Shown piece after piece: positions 33,651-40,813 of a stretch of 64,000 bases of DNA. Made by a program: the position numbers and the translations under genes. Source of the stretch: Casp-actino8 sp046091365 (GTDB lineage Bacteria > Actinomycetota > Acidimicrobiia > Acidimicrobiales > Ilumatobacteraceae); NCBI GenBank assembly GCA_046091365.1, contig JBJTBM010000117.1, positions 1 through 64,000 on the forward strand. Direction: 5' to 3'. Every line of letters starts with the position of its first letter. The stretch's first letter is position 1. A model generated the notes under the pieces. It was not told where the DNA came from. It worked only from the letters and a program-made list of their open reading frames with translations, and ran no database searches.

Positions 33651-34442
33651 GTGAGCCCGCTCGCGACCTATCTCGACCGGATCGTCGCCTGGCACCGCGA
33701 CCGCGCCGCCGCGGACGCGCGTGACCCGGTCGCCCTCGAAGGTCGGTGCCGGGAGATGGCACCGACACGGGGATTCCGTGATCGACTACGCACCGATGCC
33801 GTCACCGGCCTCGCCGTCATCACCGAGGTGAAGCGACGGTCGCCGTCGAAGGGCGACCTGAACGTCGATCTCGATCCGACCGAGTTGGCCCTCGCATACC
33901 GCGACGGTGGTGCCTCGTGCTTGTCGGTGCTGACCGACGAGAACTTCTTCGGGGGTTCGATCAACGATTTGCAGTTGGCCTCGGCGGCCAGTGGGCTGCC
34001 GGTGTTGCGCAAGGACTTCACGGTCAGCGCCTTCGACGTCCTCGACACGCGCTTGATGGGCGCCGATTGTGTCCTGTTGATCGTCGCGGCGCTCTCCGAC
34101 GCCGAACTGGTCGACTTTCACGGACTGGCGATGTCGGTGGGTCTCGACGTGTTGGTCGAGATCCACGACGAGGAGGAGTTGTCGCGGGCGGTCGCGGTCG
34201 GCGCCGATCTCGTCGGGGTGAACCAGCGTGACCTCGTCACGTTTGAGGTCGATCACGAGCGGGCCGTCCGCGTCGCCGCGGCCATGCCTGACGGCGTGGT
34301 GAGGGTCGCCGAGAGCGGGGTGCGCGGTCCGGTCGATGCCGCAGCGTTGCGGGCCGCGGGATTCCACGGGGTGTTGGTGGGGGAGAGCATCGTCACGGCC
34401 GACGACCCCCGGGGCGCCGTGTCCGCGCTGCGTCGCGCCTGA
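33651..34442 (+). CDS. trpC: Indole-3-glycerol-phosphate synthase
   Basis: A 263-aa TIM-barrel enzyme closing the indole ring in tryptophan synthesis. The signature VITEVKRRSPSKGDLN (about 52-67) includes the catalytic Lys; VLRKDFTVSAFDVLDTRLMGAD (near 120-141) has the second Lys; DLVGVNQRDLVTFEVD and RVAESGVRGPVD follow. GTG 33651 is chosen since the sequence SPLATYLDRIVAWHRD is the usual start; the frame extends back into the previous gene. It heads a trpC-trpF-trpB-trpA run; trpE, trpG and trpD are not in the window. Confidence 0.93.
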   Translation: MSPLATYLDRIVAWHRDRAAADARDPVALEGRCREMAPTRGFRDRLRTDAVTGLAVITEVKRRSPSKGDLNVDLDPTELALAYRDGGASCLSVLTDENFFGGSINDLQLASAASGLPVLRKDFTVSAFDVLDTRLMGADCVLLIVAALSDAELVDFHGLAMSVGLDVLVEIHDEEELSRAVAVGADLVGVNQRDLVTFEVDHERAVRVAAAMPDGVVRVAESGVRGPVDAAALRAAGFHGVLVGESIVTADDPRGAVSALRRA

Positions 34443-34473
34443 ATTGATCCGCACCGCGGGTCGCGCGTCGGGT

Positions 34474-34479
34474 TACCCT
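34474..34479 (+). promoter_or_regulatory. -10 element of trpF (leaderless)
   Basis: TACCCT ends 6 nt before ATG 34486, giving trpF its own start point within the trp run. Confidence 0.55.
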
Positions 34480-34485
34480 CGGTTC

Positions 34486-35139
34486 ATGTTCGTCAAGGTG
34501 TGCGGCATCACGTCGGAGGACGATGCCTTGCTCGCCGTTGCCATGGGGGCCGACGCGGTCGGGTTCGTGTTCGCCCCGTCCCCACGGCAGGTCGCTCCAC
34601 AGGTGGTGTACGACATCACCCGTCGTCTGCCTCCCGAGATCCTGACGGTCGGGGTGTTCAAGGACGAATTACCCGATCGAATCTTCGACATCGTGACCCG
34701 CGCTGGTGTCAAGGCGGTGCAGCTGCACGGTCAGGAGCCGATCACGACGGTGGCCGCGGTGTCCGAACACGTGCGATGGGTGATCAAGTCGGTGGTGGCC
34801 GGATCGCGCGAGGCGCGGATCGCCAACCAGATGGGCACCGATCTCATCCTCGTCGACGCCCCCGAACCGGGTTCGGGCAAGGTGTTCGATTGGTCCCTGG
34901 TCGATCAGATCCCGTCGGGAATCCGTCTGATCCTCGCCGGCGGGTTGACTCCGGAGAACGTGGCCCCGGCGGTCGAGTACGTGAACCCCTGGGGAGTCGA
35001 CGTGTCGTCGGGAGTCGAGGCCGCTCCGGGTCGCAAGGACCCGTTGAAGGTGAAGCGATTCATCGCCAACGCGCGGGCCGCGGCCCCGGCCCCCTTCGAC
35101 GAGGGTGCCGACTTCCCGTACGACTGGGCTGACGAATAG
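34486..35139 (+). CDS. trpF: Phosphoribosylanthranilate isomerase
   Basis: A 217-aa TIM-barrel isomerase, the step before TrpC. VKVCGITSEDDA (about 3-14) carries the catalytic Cys; GFVFAPSPRQV, VGVFKDE, AVQLHGQE, ILVDAPEPGSGKVFDW (Asp acid) and LAGGLTPENV with WGVDVSSGVEAAPGRKD are all present. ATG 34486 is supported by the leaderless promoter. The TAG stop is followed by a 93-nt spacer before trpB, so it is a separate or loosely coupled unit. The C-terminus extends by about 15 acidic residues. Confidence 0.94.
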   Translation: MFVKVCGITSEDDALLAVAMGADAVGFVFAPSPRQVAPQVVYDITRRLPPEILTVGVFKDELPDRIFDIVTRAGVKAVQLHGQEPITTVAAVSEHVRWVIKSVVAGSREARIANQMGTDLILVDAPEPGSGKVFDWSLVDQIPSGIRLILAGGLTPENVAPAVEYVNPWGVDVSSGVEAAPGRKDPLKVKRFIANARAAAPAPFDEGADFPYDWADE

Positions 35140-35193
35140 TTCACTAGTTCACACCCGCGACCGGCAATCGACTGTGCCGTTCGCGTCGAACGG
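35137..35193 (+). promoter_or_regulatory. trpF-trpB spacer with tandem repeat and hairpin
   Basis: Directly at the trpF stop there is a tandem octamer TAGTTCAC TAGTTCAC (35137-35152). Further on, CCGTTCG and CGAACGG (35177-35183 and 35187-35193) form a 7-bp hairpin with a CGT loop and no T run. The hairpin may be an operator or part of a weak terminator; it is not a standard attenuator because no Trp-rich leader is present. Confidence 0.4.
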
Positions 35194-35200
35194 TGCGAAC

Positions 35201-35236
35201 ATGGTCGTCCAGTCGCCAACTCGGGGAGTTCCATGA
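35201..35236 (+). CDS. Possible 11-codon leader ORF overlapping trpB start
   Basis: ATG 35201 opens MVVQSPTRGVP, ending in TGA 35234-35236 that overlaps the trpB ATG as ATGA. AACGGT ends 6 nt before this ATG, but AACGGT is also the hairpin's right arm, so promoter function is uncertain. trpB has its own GGGGAG site inside the ORF. There is no Trp codon, so classical attenuation is not indicated. It may be chance. Confidence 0.25.
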   Translation: MVVQSPTRGVP

Positions 35237-36405
35237 GTTCACAGCCATCGATCATGTCCGCGCCGTCCGAGAGCGGTCGCTTCGGTGAATTCGGGGGTCG
35301 ATTCGTGCCCGAGACCCTCGTTCCGGCGTGTCAGGAACTCGAGCGCGCGTTCGTCGAGGCGTGGGCCGACCCGATCTTCCGCGCCGATCTCGACGCGATC
35401 GCCAAGGAGTACGCGGGACGTCCGTCGATCCTCACCGAGTGCCATCAACTCGGGGTTCGGCTCGGCATCCGGTTGCTGTTGAAGCGCGAGGACTTGAATC
35501 ACACCGGTTCGCACAAGATCAACAACGTGCTCGGTCAGACGTTGCTGGCCAAGCGTATGGGCAAGAAGCGGATCGTCGCCGAGACCGGGGCCGGTCAGCA
35601 CGGAGTCGCTTCAGCCACCGCCGCGGCGTTGATGGGGCTCGAGTGCAAGGTGTACATGGGTGCCGTCGACGTCGAGCGCCAGGCATTGAACGTCTTTCGC
35701 ATGAAGTTGCTCGGCGCCGAGGTCGAGGCGGTCGAATCGGGCAGTCGCACGCTCAAGGACGCGGTGAACGAAGCGATGCGCGACTGGGTGGCCAGTGTCG
35801 AGTCGACGCACTATTGCCTCGGCTCCGTGATGGGCCCCCATCCGTACCCGTGGATGGTGCGCGAGTTCCACCGCGTGATCGGCGACGAGGCACATGCCCA
35901 ATGTCTCGACCGGTTGGGCGACGTGCCCGACGTGGTGGTGGCCTGCGTGGGTGGCGGATCGAACGCCATCGGCATATTCTCGGGGTTCGTCGACACGCGG
36001 GCCCGTCTCGTGGGTGTCGAACCGGCCGGTGGTGCGGCGGTCGGTCGTGGTCAGCCCGGCGTGGTGCACGGCATGCGGAGCTTTCTCATGCAGGACGAGT
36101 ACGGACAGGTTCAAGAGGCGCATTCGGTCTCGGCGGGTCTCGACTATCCCGGGGTCGGACCCGAGCACTCGTACCTCGCCTCCATCGGTCGCGCCGAGTA
36201 CCCGAGCGTGACCGATGACGAGGTGATCGCGGCGTTCCAGTTGATGGCCCGCACCGAAGGCATCATCCCGGCCCTCGAGTGTGCCCACGCCGTGGCCTGG
36301 ATCGTGCGCGAGGCTCCCGCGATTCAGGGACAGACCGTGCTCATGAACCTGTCGGGTCGCGGCGACAAGGACGTCGGACAGATGATGGAGATCCTCGGTC
36401 GATGA
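35233..36405 (+). CDS. trpB: Tryptophan synthase beta chain
   Basis: A 390-aa PLP enzyme that condenses indole with serine. FGEFGGRFVPETLVPA starts the conserved core; the PLP Lys lies in HTGSHKINNVLGQ (about 93-105), followed by ETGAGQHGVASA; the phosphate-binding loop is CVGGGSNAIG (about 238-247), and SAGLDYPGVGPEHS and NLSGRGDKDV complete the site. Length is normal. A GGGGAG site precedes the ATG. It overlaps trpA by ATGA, coupling the two chains. Confidence 0.96.
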   Translation: MSSQPSIMSAPSESGRFGEFGGRFVPETLVPACQELERAFVEAWADPIFRADLDAIAKEYAGRPSILTECHQLGVRLGIRLLLKREDLNHTGSHKINNVLGQTLLAKRMGKKRIVAETGAGQHGVASATAAALMGLECKVYMGAVDVERQALNVFRMKLLGAEVEAVESGSRTLKDAVNEAMRDWVASVESTHYCLGSVMGPHPYPWMVREFHRVIGDEAHAQCLDRLGDVPDVVVACVGGGSNAIGIFSGFVDTRARLVGVEPAGGAAVGRGQPGVVHGMRSFLMQDEYGQVQEAHSVSAGLDYPGVGPEHSYLASIGRAEYPSVTDDEVIAAFQLMARTEGIIPALECAHAVAWIVREAPAIQGQTVLMNLSGRGDKDVGQMMEILGR

Positions 36406-37184
36406 ATCGTCTCGAGGCGAAGTTGCGCGACACGCGCGCGGCTGGTCGCAAGATACTGGTTCCGTACCTCACCGGAGGCATACCGGGCTGGACCGATGGT
36501 GTGCGTGCCGCGGCGGCCAACGGAGCCGACGTGATCGAGATCGGTCTGCCCTTCAGCGACCCGGTGATGGATGGCCCCGTCATCCAGGAGGCGTCGCAAC
36601 GGGCATTGGACGCCGGGGCGAACCCGGTGTCGATTCTCGACGAGGCCCGGGCCCTCGATGTCGAGGTGCCGTTGGTCGTGATGTGCTACTACAACACCGT
36701 CCACCACCCCGGTGCGGAACGTTTCGCGGCGATGCTGGCCTCGGCGGGCATGTGGGGCGCGATCGTTCCCGATCTGCCACTCGAGGAATCGGATTCGTGG
36801 TGCGCCGCCGCCGATGCCCGCGACCTGGCCACCATCATGTTGGCCGCCCCCACTGCTCCCGACGAGCGGCTGACGCGGGTGTGCGCCCGCGCGCGGGGCT
36901 TCGTCTACTCGGTCGGGTTGCTCGGGGTGACGGGGGAGCGCACGGCGTTGGCGGCCACCGCCACGACGCTGGCGGCCCGTTTGAAGGCCGTGACCGACGT
37001 GCCGGTGGTGGTCGGCGTCGGGGTTTCCAACGCCGAACAGGCCGTCGAGGCCTGTCGGGTGGCCGACGGCGTCGTGCAGGGAGCCTCCGTTGTGCGCCGA
37101 TTCATGATCGACGGTGCCGACGGGGTCGGTGACTACGTCGCCGAGGTACGGCGCGCCCTCGACGGCGCGTTCCGTCCGGTGTGA
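36402..37184 (+). CDS. trpA: Tryptophan synthase alpha chain
   Basis: A 260-aa TIM-barrel lyase releasing indole to TrpB. PYLTGGIPG, VIEIGLPFSDPVMDGPVIQ (catalytic Glu near residue 44 and Asp near 55), VVMCYYNTV, IVPDLPLEES, FVYSVGLLGVTGER and VGVGVSNAEQA are present. The start overlaps the trpB stop. It is the last gene of the trp run; the next promoter (37196) belongs to the fasciclin gene. Confidence 0.95.
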   Translation: MNRLEAKLRDTRAAGRKILVPYLTGGIPGWTDGVRAAAANGADVIEIGLPFSDPVMDGPVIQEASQRALDAGANPVSILDEARALDVEVPLVVMCYYNTVHHPGAERFAAMLASAGMWGAIVPDLPLEESDSWCAAADARDLATIMLAAPTAPDERLTRVCARARGFVYSVGLLGVTGERTALAATATTLAARLKAVTDVPVVVGVGVSNAEQAVEACRVADGVVQGASVVRRFMIDGADGVGDYVAEVRRALDGAFRPV

Positions 37185-37195
37185 CTTCGGTCCGG

Positions 37196-37224
37196 TTGAC
37201 CGAATCTTTAGTGCTAAATACGAC
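37196..37224 (+). promoter_or_regulatory. Sigma-A-type promoter of the fasciclin gene
   Basis: TTGACC (37196-37201) and TACGAC (37219-37224) are spaced by 17 nt in a locally AT-rich patch. Start would fall near 37231, leaving a leader of about 65 nt that contains an inverted repeat TGACCC/GGGTCA (37226-37246) and a perfect 12-nt palindrome GCCCGATCGGGC (37257-37268). The leader ends in a CTGGAG site before ATG 37297. Confidence 0.6.
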
Positions 37225-37296
37225 ATGACCCCCACTTGTCGGGTCAGACTGAAGAAGCCCGATCGGGCACCTACCCCCTAGACACTGGAGTACAAC

Positions 37297-37857
37297 ATGC
37301 GCAAGACCCTTGGATTGGCCCTGGCGGCCACCGCTCTGCTCGTGGCCTGTGGCAGCGACGACAACGACGCCGTCACCACTGAGGCCCCGATGACCAGCGA
37401 GGGCCCCATGACGACTGAGGCCCCCGCGGCCGAAGACATCGTGACCATCGCGTCAGGAAACGAGGACTTCTCGACTCTGGTTGCCGCGGTGTCGGCCGCC
37501 GGCTTGGTGGAGACCCTGCAGGGCGAGGGTCCGTTCACGGTGTTCGCGCCCACCAACGAGGCCTTCGCCGCGTTGCCCGCCGGCCTCGTCGACAAGCTCC
37601 TGCTCCCCGAGAACAAGGACGTTCTGGTCAAGATCCTCACCTATCACGTGGTCGCCGGTGCCGTCATGTCCTCCGACGTGATGGCCGGAGACGTGCCGTC
37701 GGTCGAGGGGGGCAACATCGCCGTCACGACGAACGACGGAGGTGTCCAGGTGAACGGAGCCAACGTCGTGACCCCCGACATCGTGGCGAGCAACGGCGTG
37801 ATCCACGTGATCGACGCGGTGATCCTGCCGCCGGACGTGGACCCCGCGGCTCTCTGA
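37297..37857 (+). CDS. Secreted fasciclin-domain lipoprotein
   Basis: A 186-aa surface lipoprotein with a lipobox ALLVAC (lipidated Cys near residue 18), a short acidic Thr/Pro linker (about 20-46) and one fasciclin domain (about 48-186). FTVFAPTNEAFAALP and the YHVVAGAVMSSDV strand are the H1 box, and NGVIHVIDAVILPP the H2 box. Such FAS1 domains mediate adhesion or matrix contact. It is single-gene, with a strong promoter, structured leader and a UUCG-loop terminator, which suggests high expression. Confidence 0.9.
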   Translation: MRKTLGLALAATALLVACGSDDNDAVTTEAPMTSEGPMTTEAPAAEDIVTIASGNEDFSTLVAAVSAAGLVETLQGEGPFTVFAPTNEAFAALPAGLVDKLLLPENKDVLVKILTYHVVAGAVMSSDVMAGDVPSVEGGNIAVTTNDGGVQVNGANVVTPDIVASNGVIHVIDAVILPPDVDPAAL

Positions 37858-37876
37858 GTCCGACGAATCGACGACG

Positions 37877-37902
37877 GGGCGGGCCTTCGGGCCCGCCCTT
37901 TC
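37877..37902 (+). terminator. Intrinsic terminator with UUCG tetraloop
   Basis: A perfect 9-bp stem (GGGCGGGCC / GGCCCGCCC, 37877-37885 and 37890-37898) closes a TTCG loop and is followed by TTTCG. It lies 19 nt after the fasciclin stop. It is the only clear intrinsic terminator found in the window. Confidence 0.85.
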
Positions 37903-37921
37903 GCATTCTCCGGTCGTGGGG

Positions 37922-37927
37922 CACAAT
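37922..37927 (+). promoter_or_regulatory. -10 element of the HIT-like gene
   Basis: CACAAT lies 5 nt before ATG 37933, similar to the element of the uppS-like gene. Confidence 0.4.
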
Positions 37928-37932
37928 GCACC

Positions 37933-38223
37933 ATGGCTTGCGATTTGTGCGAGGCGGCCCGATTGACCGAGTGGTTCCACGAGGACGATGTCTGTTGGGT
38001 GGCCGAATGCGAAGTGTGTTCGGTGCCGATGGTGGTGTGGCGCGAACACCGCGCCGACCCCGACGCGACGACGAAGGAATATCTGCACGCGCGATTGGCC
38101 GACGTGGTGGCTCGACACTTCGACTACGAACACTACGTGGACGACAACATGCGACAGATCCCGGACCATTACCACGCACACGCGCGACCGCGCCGGTGGG
38201 GACAGCCGATCACTCGGCGGTGA
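37933..38223 (+). CDS. Small Cys/His-rich protein with HIT-like ends
   Basis: A 96-aa protein with no confident family. It has CDLC (residues 3-6) and CWVAECEVC (21-29), then PMVVWREH (32-39), and ends in QIPDHYHAHARPR (75-87). This outline resembles a shrunken HIT hydrolase: a Cys pair, an EDD strand, a lone His after a hydrophobic strand, and the H-x-H-x-H triad (His79, His81, His83) followed by PR. It may be a nucleotide-binding or zinc-binding protein. It lies between the fasciclin terminator and a peroxiredoxin gene. Start by CACAAT 5 nt upstream. Confidence 0.6.
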   Translation: MACDLCEAARLTEWFHEDDVCWVAECEVCSVPMVVWREHRADPDATTKEYLHARLADVVARHFDYEHYVDDNMRQIPDHYHAHARPRRWGQPITRR

Positions 38224-38264
38224 GAATCGGGTTCAGCAGGGGCGCTTGATCGGACGACCGCTCA

Positions 38265-38378
38265 TCATGACTCCTCGTTGGGCGATAACTCGATGAAACC
38301 ACTCAGCGTGTCGACCTTCTCTGGGTCATTCGGCCCATTCGCATCCTTTTGCCACACAGAGTGGTCACATCCCCACAT
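38265..38378 (-). CDS. Possible small protein, 37 aa, unknown
   Basis: ATG 38378 opens 37 codons with an acidic-polar product (MWGCDHSVWQKD ... SGFIELSPNEES). CAGAGT lies 7 nt upstream on the reverse strand. Codon choice (AAG GAT, AAT GGG, CCA GAG) is less GC-rich at third positions than the neighbours, which could mean a recent or weakly selected gene. It occupies most of the 197-nt gap between the HIT-like gene and bcp. No homologue is recognised, so it may be chance. Confidence 0.3.
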   Translation of the reverse strand: MWGCDHSVWQKDANGPNDPEKVDTLSGFIELSPNEES

Positions 38379-38408
38379 CGGGTCGACTCTGCGGCGGTCG
38401 GGCGGTTC

Positions 38409-38414
38409 TAAGGT
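38409..38414 (+). promoter_or_regulatory. -10 element of bcp (leaderless)
   Basis: TAAGGT ends 6 nt before ATG 38421. Confidence 0.6.
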
Positions 38415-38420
38415 GGACCC

Positions 38421-38873
38421 ATGTTGAAGATCGGTGATCGGGCACCCGCGCTCGGGATTCGCGATCAGACCGGTTCGAAGGTGTCCCTCTCGTCGTTCGC
38501 CGGTCGCCGCGTTCTCGTGTACTTCTACCCAAAGGCCGACACACCCGGATGCACCCAGCAGACGTGCGCATTGCGGGACATCGCACCCACGATCGGTGAC
38601 ACCGCCATCGTCGGCGTCAGCCCCGATCCCGAGCCACGGCAGAAGAAGTTCGCCGACAAATACACGATCACGTTCCCCCTTTTGTGCGACACCGAGCACG
38701 TCGTGTGCGAGCGCTACGGCGTGTGGCAGGAGAAGAATCTCTACGGAAAGAAGTACATGGGCGTGGTGCGGTCGGCCTTCCTCGTCGGTCCCACCGGACG
38801 CATCGAAGAGGCGTGGTACAAGATCAGCCCGAAGGACACACCCGGCAAACTCGTCGAGGCGATCCGGCGATGA
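38421..38873 (+). CDS. bcp: Peroxiredoxin, BCP/PrxQ type
   Basis: A 150-aa thiol peroxidase reducing hydrogen peroxide and organic hydroperoxides. YPKADTPGCTQQTCALRD (about 39-56) contains the peroxidatic Cys47 and a second Cys52 five residues on, the usual resolving position of atypical 2-Cys PrxQ. SPDPEPRQKKFADKY and RSAFLVGPTGRIE complete the thioredoxin-like fold. A leaderless promoter fixes the start. The stop overlaps the next gene (ATGA). Confidence 0.92.
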   Translation: MLKIGDRAPALGIRDQTGSKVSLSSFAGRRVLVYFYPKADTPGCTQQTCALRDIAPTIGDTAIVGVSPDPEPRQKKFADKYTITFPLLCDTEHVVCERYGVWQEKNLYGKKYMGVVRSAFLVGPTGRIEEAWYKISPKDTPGKLVEAIRR

Positions 38874-39295
38874 CATTCCCCGCCCCCGCGGATCTGTTGC
38901 CGCATCGGCCTCCCTTCTTGTTCGTCGACGAGGTCGTCGATCTCGTACCCGGCCAGTCGGCCCGTGGGCTGTGGCGTCTCACGGGGGACGAGTGGTTCTT
39001 CGCGGGACACTTCCCGGGTCGGGCGACCCTGCCCGGCGTGCTGATGTGCGAGTCGATCGCCCAAATGGGTGCCATCGCGGTCCTGGCCTCGGGAGTCGGC
39101 AACGGTCGTCTTCCGCTCTTCGGAGGACTCGACGGCGCGCGTTTCCGCCGACAGGTCGGCCCCGGCGACGTTCTCACCCTCGAAGTGGAACTCGGGCGCA
39201 TGTCGTCGCGGGCCGGCAAGGGAAGCGGGCGCGCACTGCTCGGCGATGACGTCGCGTGCGAGTGCGACCTGATGTTCGTGTTCGTCGACGCCTGA
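38870..39295 (+). CDS. FabZ-like 3-hydroxyacyl-ACP dehydratase
   Basis: A 141-aa hotdog dehydratase. LLPHRPPFLFVDEVVD carries the first motif; GHFPGRATLPGVLMCESIAQMGA (about 46-68) holds the catalytic His and Glu of the FabZ/FabA type. Translation is coupled to bcp by ATGA overlap. It ends 14 nt from the convergent fabF gene, so it may supply the missing dehydratase of the FAS-II operon although transcribed oppositely. Slightly short, and the central helix reads as FabZ rather than FabA. Confidence 0.82.
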   Translation: MTFPAPADLLPHRPPFLFVDEVVDLVPGQSARGLWRLTGDEWFFAGHFPGRATLPGVLMCESIAQMGAIAVLASGVGNGRLPLFGGLDGARFRRQVGPGDVLTLEVELGRMSSRAGKGSGRALLGDDVACECDLMFVFVDA

Positions 39296-39309
39296 CGTCG
39301 TCGAGTCGC

Positions 39310-40506
39310 TCAGGCCGGGCCGAGGATGATGCTGCCGTTGTGGCCGCCGAACCCGAAGTTGTTCGACATGGCCGGAGCCGGGACCCACGGACGTGCCGCA
39401 CCGATGACGACGTCGATGTCGACATCGTCATCGAGGGACGTAGTGCCCGCGGTCGGGGGAATCGATCCGTGGCGCATCGACAACAAGACCGACGCCGCCT
39501 CGAGGGCGCCCGCCGCTCCGAGAGCGTGTCCGGTGACGCCCTTGATACTGGTCACCGCCGGCTGGTGCGCACCGAACACCGCGCGAATCGCCGCGGCCTC
39601 GGCCTCGTCGTTGCGCGGAGTGGAGGTGCCGTGAGCGTTGACGTAGGTGATCTGATCGGGGCGCAGGCCAGCATCGTCGAGGGCCATGTGCATGCAGTCG
39701 ATGGCGCCCACGCCGCCCGGGGCGGGCGCGGTGATGTGATGCGCGTCGGCGTTGCTGGCCGCCCCGAGAATCTCGCCGAGGATCTCGGCACCGCGGGCGA
39801 CCGCGTGCTCCCATTCCTCGAGCACGAAAATCGCGGCACCCTCGCCCATCACGAAGCCGTCGCGTTCGCGGTCGAAGGGCCGACTCATCCCGACGGTGGA
39901 CAGCGCGGTCATGTTGCTGAAGCCGGCGAGTGACGACGGCGTGGCGGCCGCTTCGCTGCCGCCGCTCACGATGGCGTCGCACCGGCCCATGGCGATGAGG
40001 CGTGCGGCGTACCCGAGTGCGTGGGTCCCCGCGGCGCAGGCCGTGCAGATCGTCTCGTTCGGTCCGCGCAAGCCGTAACGCATGGATATGGCGGCTCCGG
40101 ACGCGTTGGCCATCATCATCGGCACGAGGAACGGCGAGACGCGCCGCTCACCTTTTTCGAGGCGAATCTGGACCTGTTCCTCGAGGGTGCCCAAACCGCC
40201 GATGCCGGTGCCCAGGATCACCCCGAAACGCCGGGGGTCGATGCCCAAGGTCGCGGCGTCCTCGGCGACGACTCCGGCTTGCTCGAGCGCCTCCCGGGCC
40301 GCGGCGAGAGCGAACTGTTCCACGCGATCGGCCCGTCGGGCTTCCTTGGGGTTGGAGAAATAGGGCAGCGGGTCCCAGTTCTCGATGGTGATCCACTGCG
40401 GGCCGTCGATGCCCGGTCCGTGCAACCCGGTCCAGAAGGCGTCCTTGCCGAGGCCGCAGGTGGAGACGACGCCGAGACCGGTGACGGCGACACGGCGTCC
40501 GAGCAT
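39310..40506 (-). CDS. fabF: 3-Oxoacyl-ACP synthase II
   Basis: A 398-aa condensing enzyme for chain elongation. The Cys-His-His triad is visible in CTACAAGTHALGYA (nucleophile Cys near 165), NAHGTSTPRNDEAE and KGVTGHALGAAGALEA; VVSTCGLG is at the N-terminus and NNFGFGGHN near the end. The ATG overlaps the acpP stop by one base, so it is last in the operon fabD-fabH-fabG-acpP-fabF. Confidence 0.93.
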   Translation of the reverse strand: MLGRRVAVTGLGVVSTCGLGKDAFWTGLHGPGIDGPQWITIENWDPLPYFSNPKEARRADRVEQFALAAAREALEQAGVVAEDAATLGIDPRRFGVILGTGIGGLGTLEEQVQIRLEKGERRVSPFLVPMMMANASGAAISMRYGLRGPNETICTACAAGTHALGYAARLIAMGRCDAIVSGGSEAAATPSSLAGFSNMTALSTVGMSRPFDRERDGFVMGEGAAIFVLEEWEHAVARGAEILGEILGAASNADAHHITAPAPGGVGAIDCMHMALDDAGLRPDQITYVNAHGTSTPRNDEAEAAAIRAVFGAHQPAVTSIKGVTGHALGAAGALEAASVLLSMRHGSIPPTAGTTSLDDDVDIDVVIGAARPWVPAPAMSNNFGFGGHNGSIILGPA

Positions 40507-40745
40507 CAGCCCAGCTTTCCGGTGATGAGGTCGAAGGCCTGTCCGACGGTCTTGATGTCGTTGACCTCCTCCTCGGGAACTTCGACGCCGAATTCCTCCT
40601 CGAGGGCCATCACCAACTCGACGAGATCGAGACTGTCGGCCTCGAGGTCGTCACCGAACGACGCCGCGGGGACGACCATGTCGGCGTCGACGCTCAGGAC
40701 GTCGACGGCACACTTGACGAAGCGGGCGAAAAGTTCCTGATTCAT
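40506..40745 (-). CDS. acpP: Acyl carrier protein
   Basis: A 79-aa acidic four-helix carrier. The phosphopantetheine Ser lies in EADSLDLVELV (DSL, near residue 38). GVEVPEEEVNDIKTVGQA is the typical helix III region. An AGGAG site stands 8 nt before ATG 40745, and the 68-nt gap after fabG may give independent translation strength. It serves FabD, FabH, FabG and FabF encoded around it. Confidence 0.94.
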   Translation of the reverse strand: MNQELFARFVKCAVDVLSVDADMVVPAASFGDDLEADSLDLVELVMALEEEFGVEVPEEEVNDIKTVGQAFDLITGKLG

Positions 40746-40813
40746 GAGAGTTCTCCTGACTGCGGGGTGTGACCCAACTGTAAACGCTGGCGGGGTCGGG
40801 AGCGGGTCTTGTC

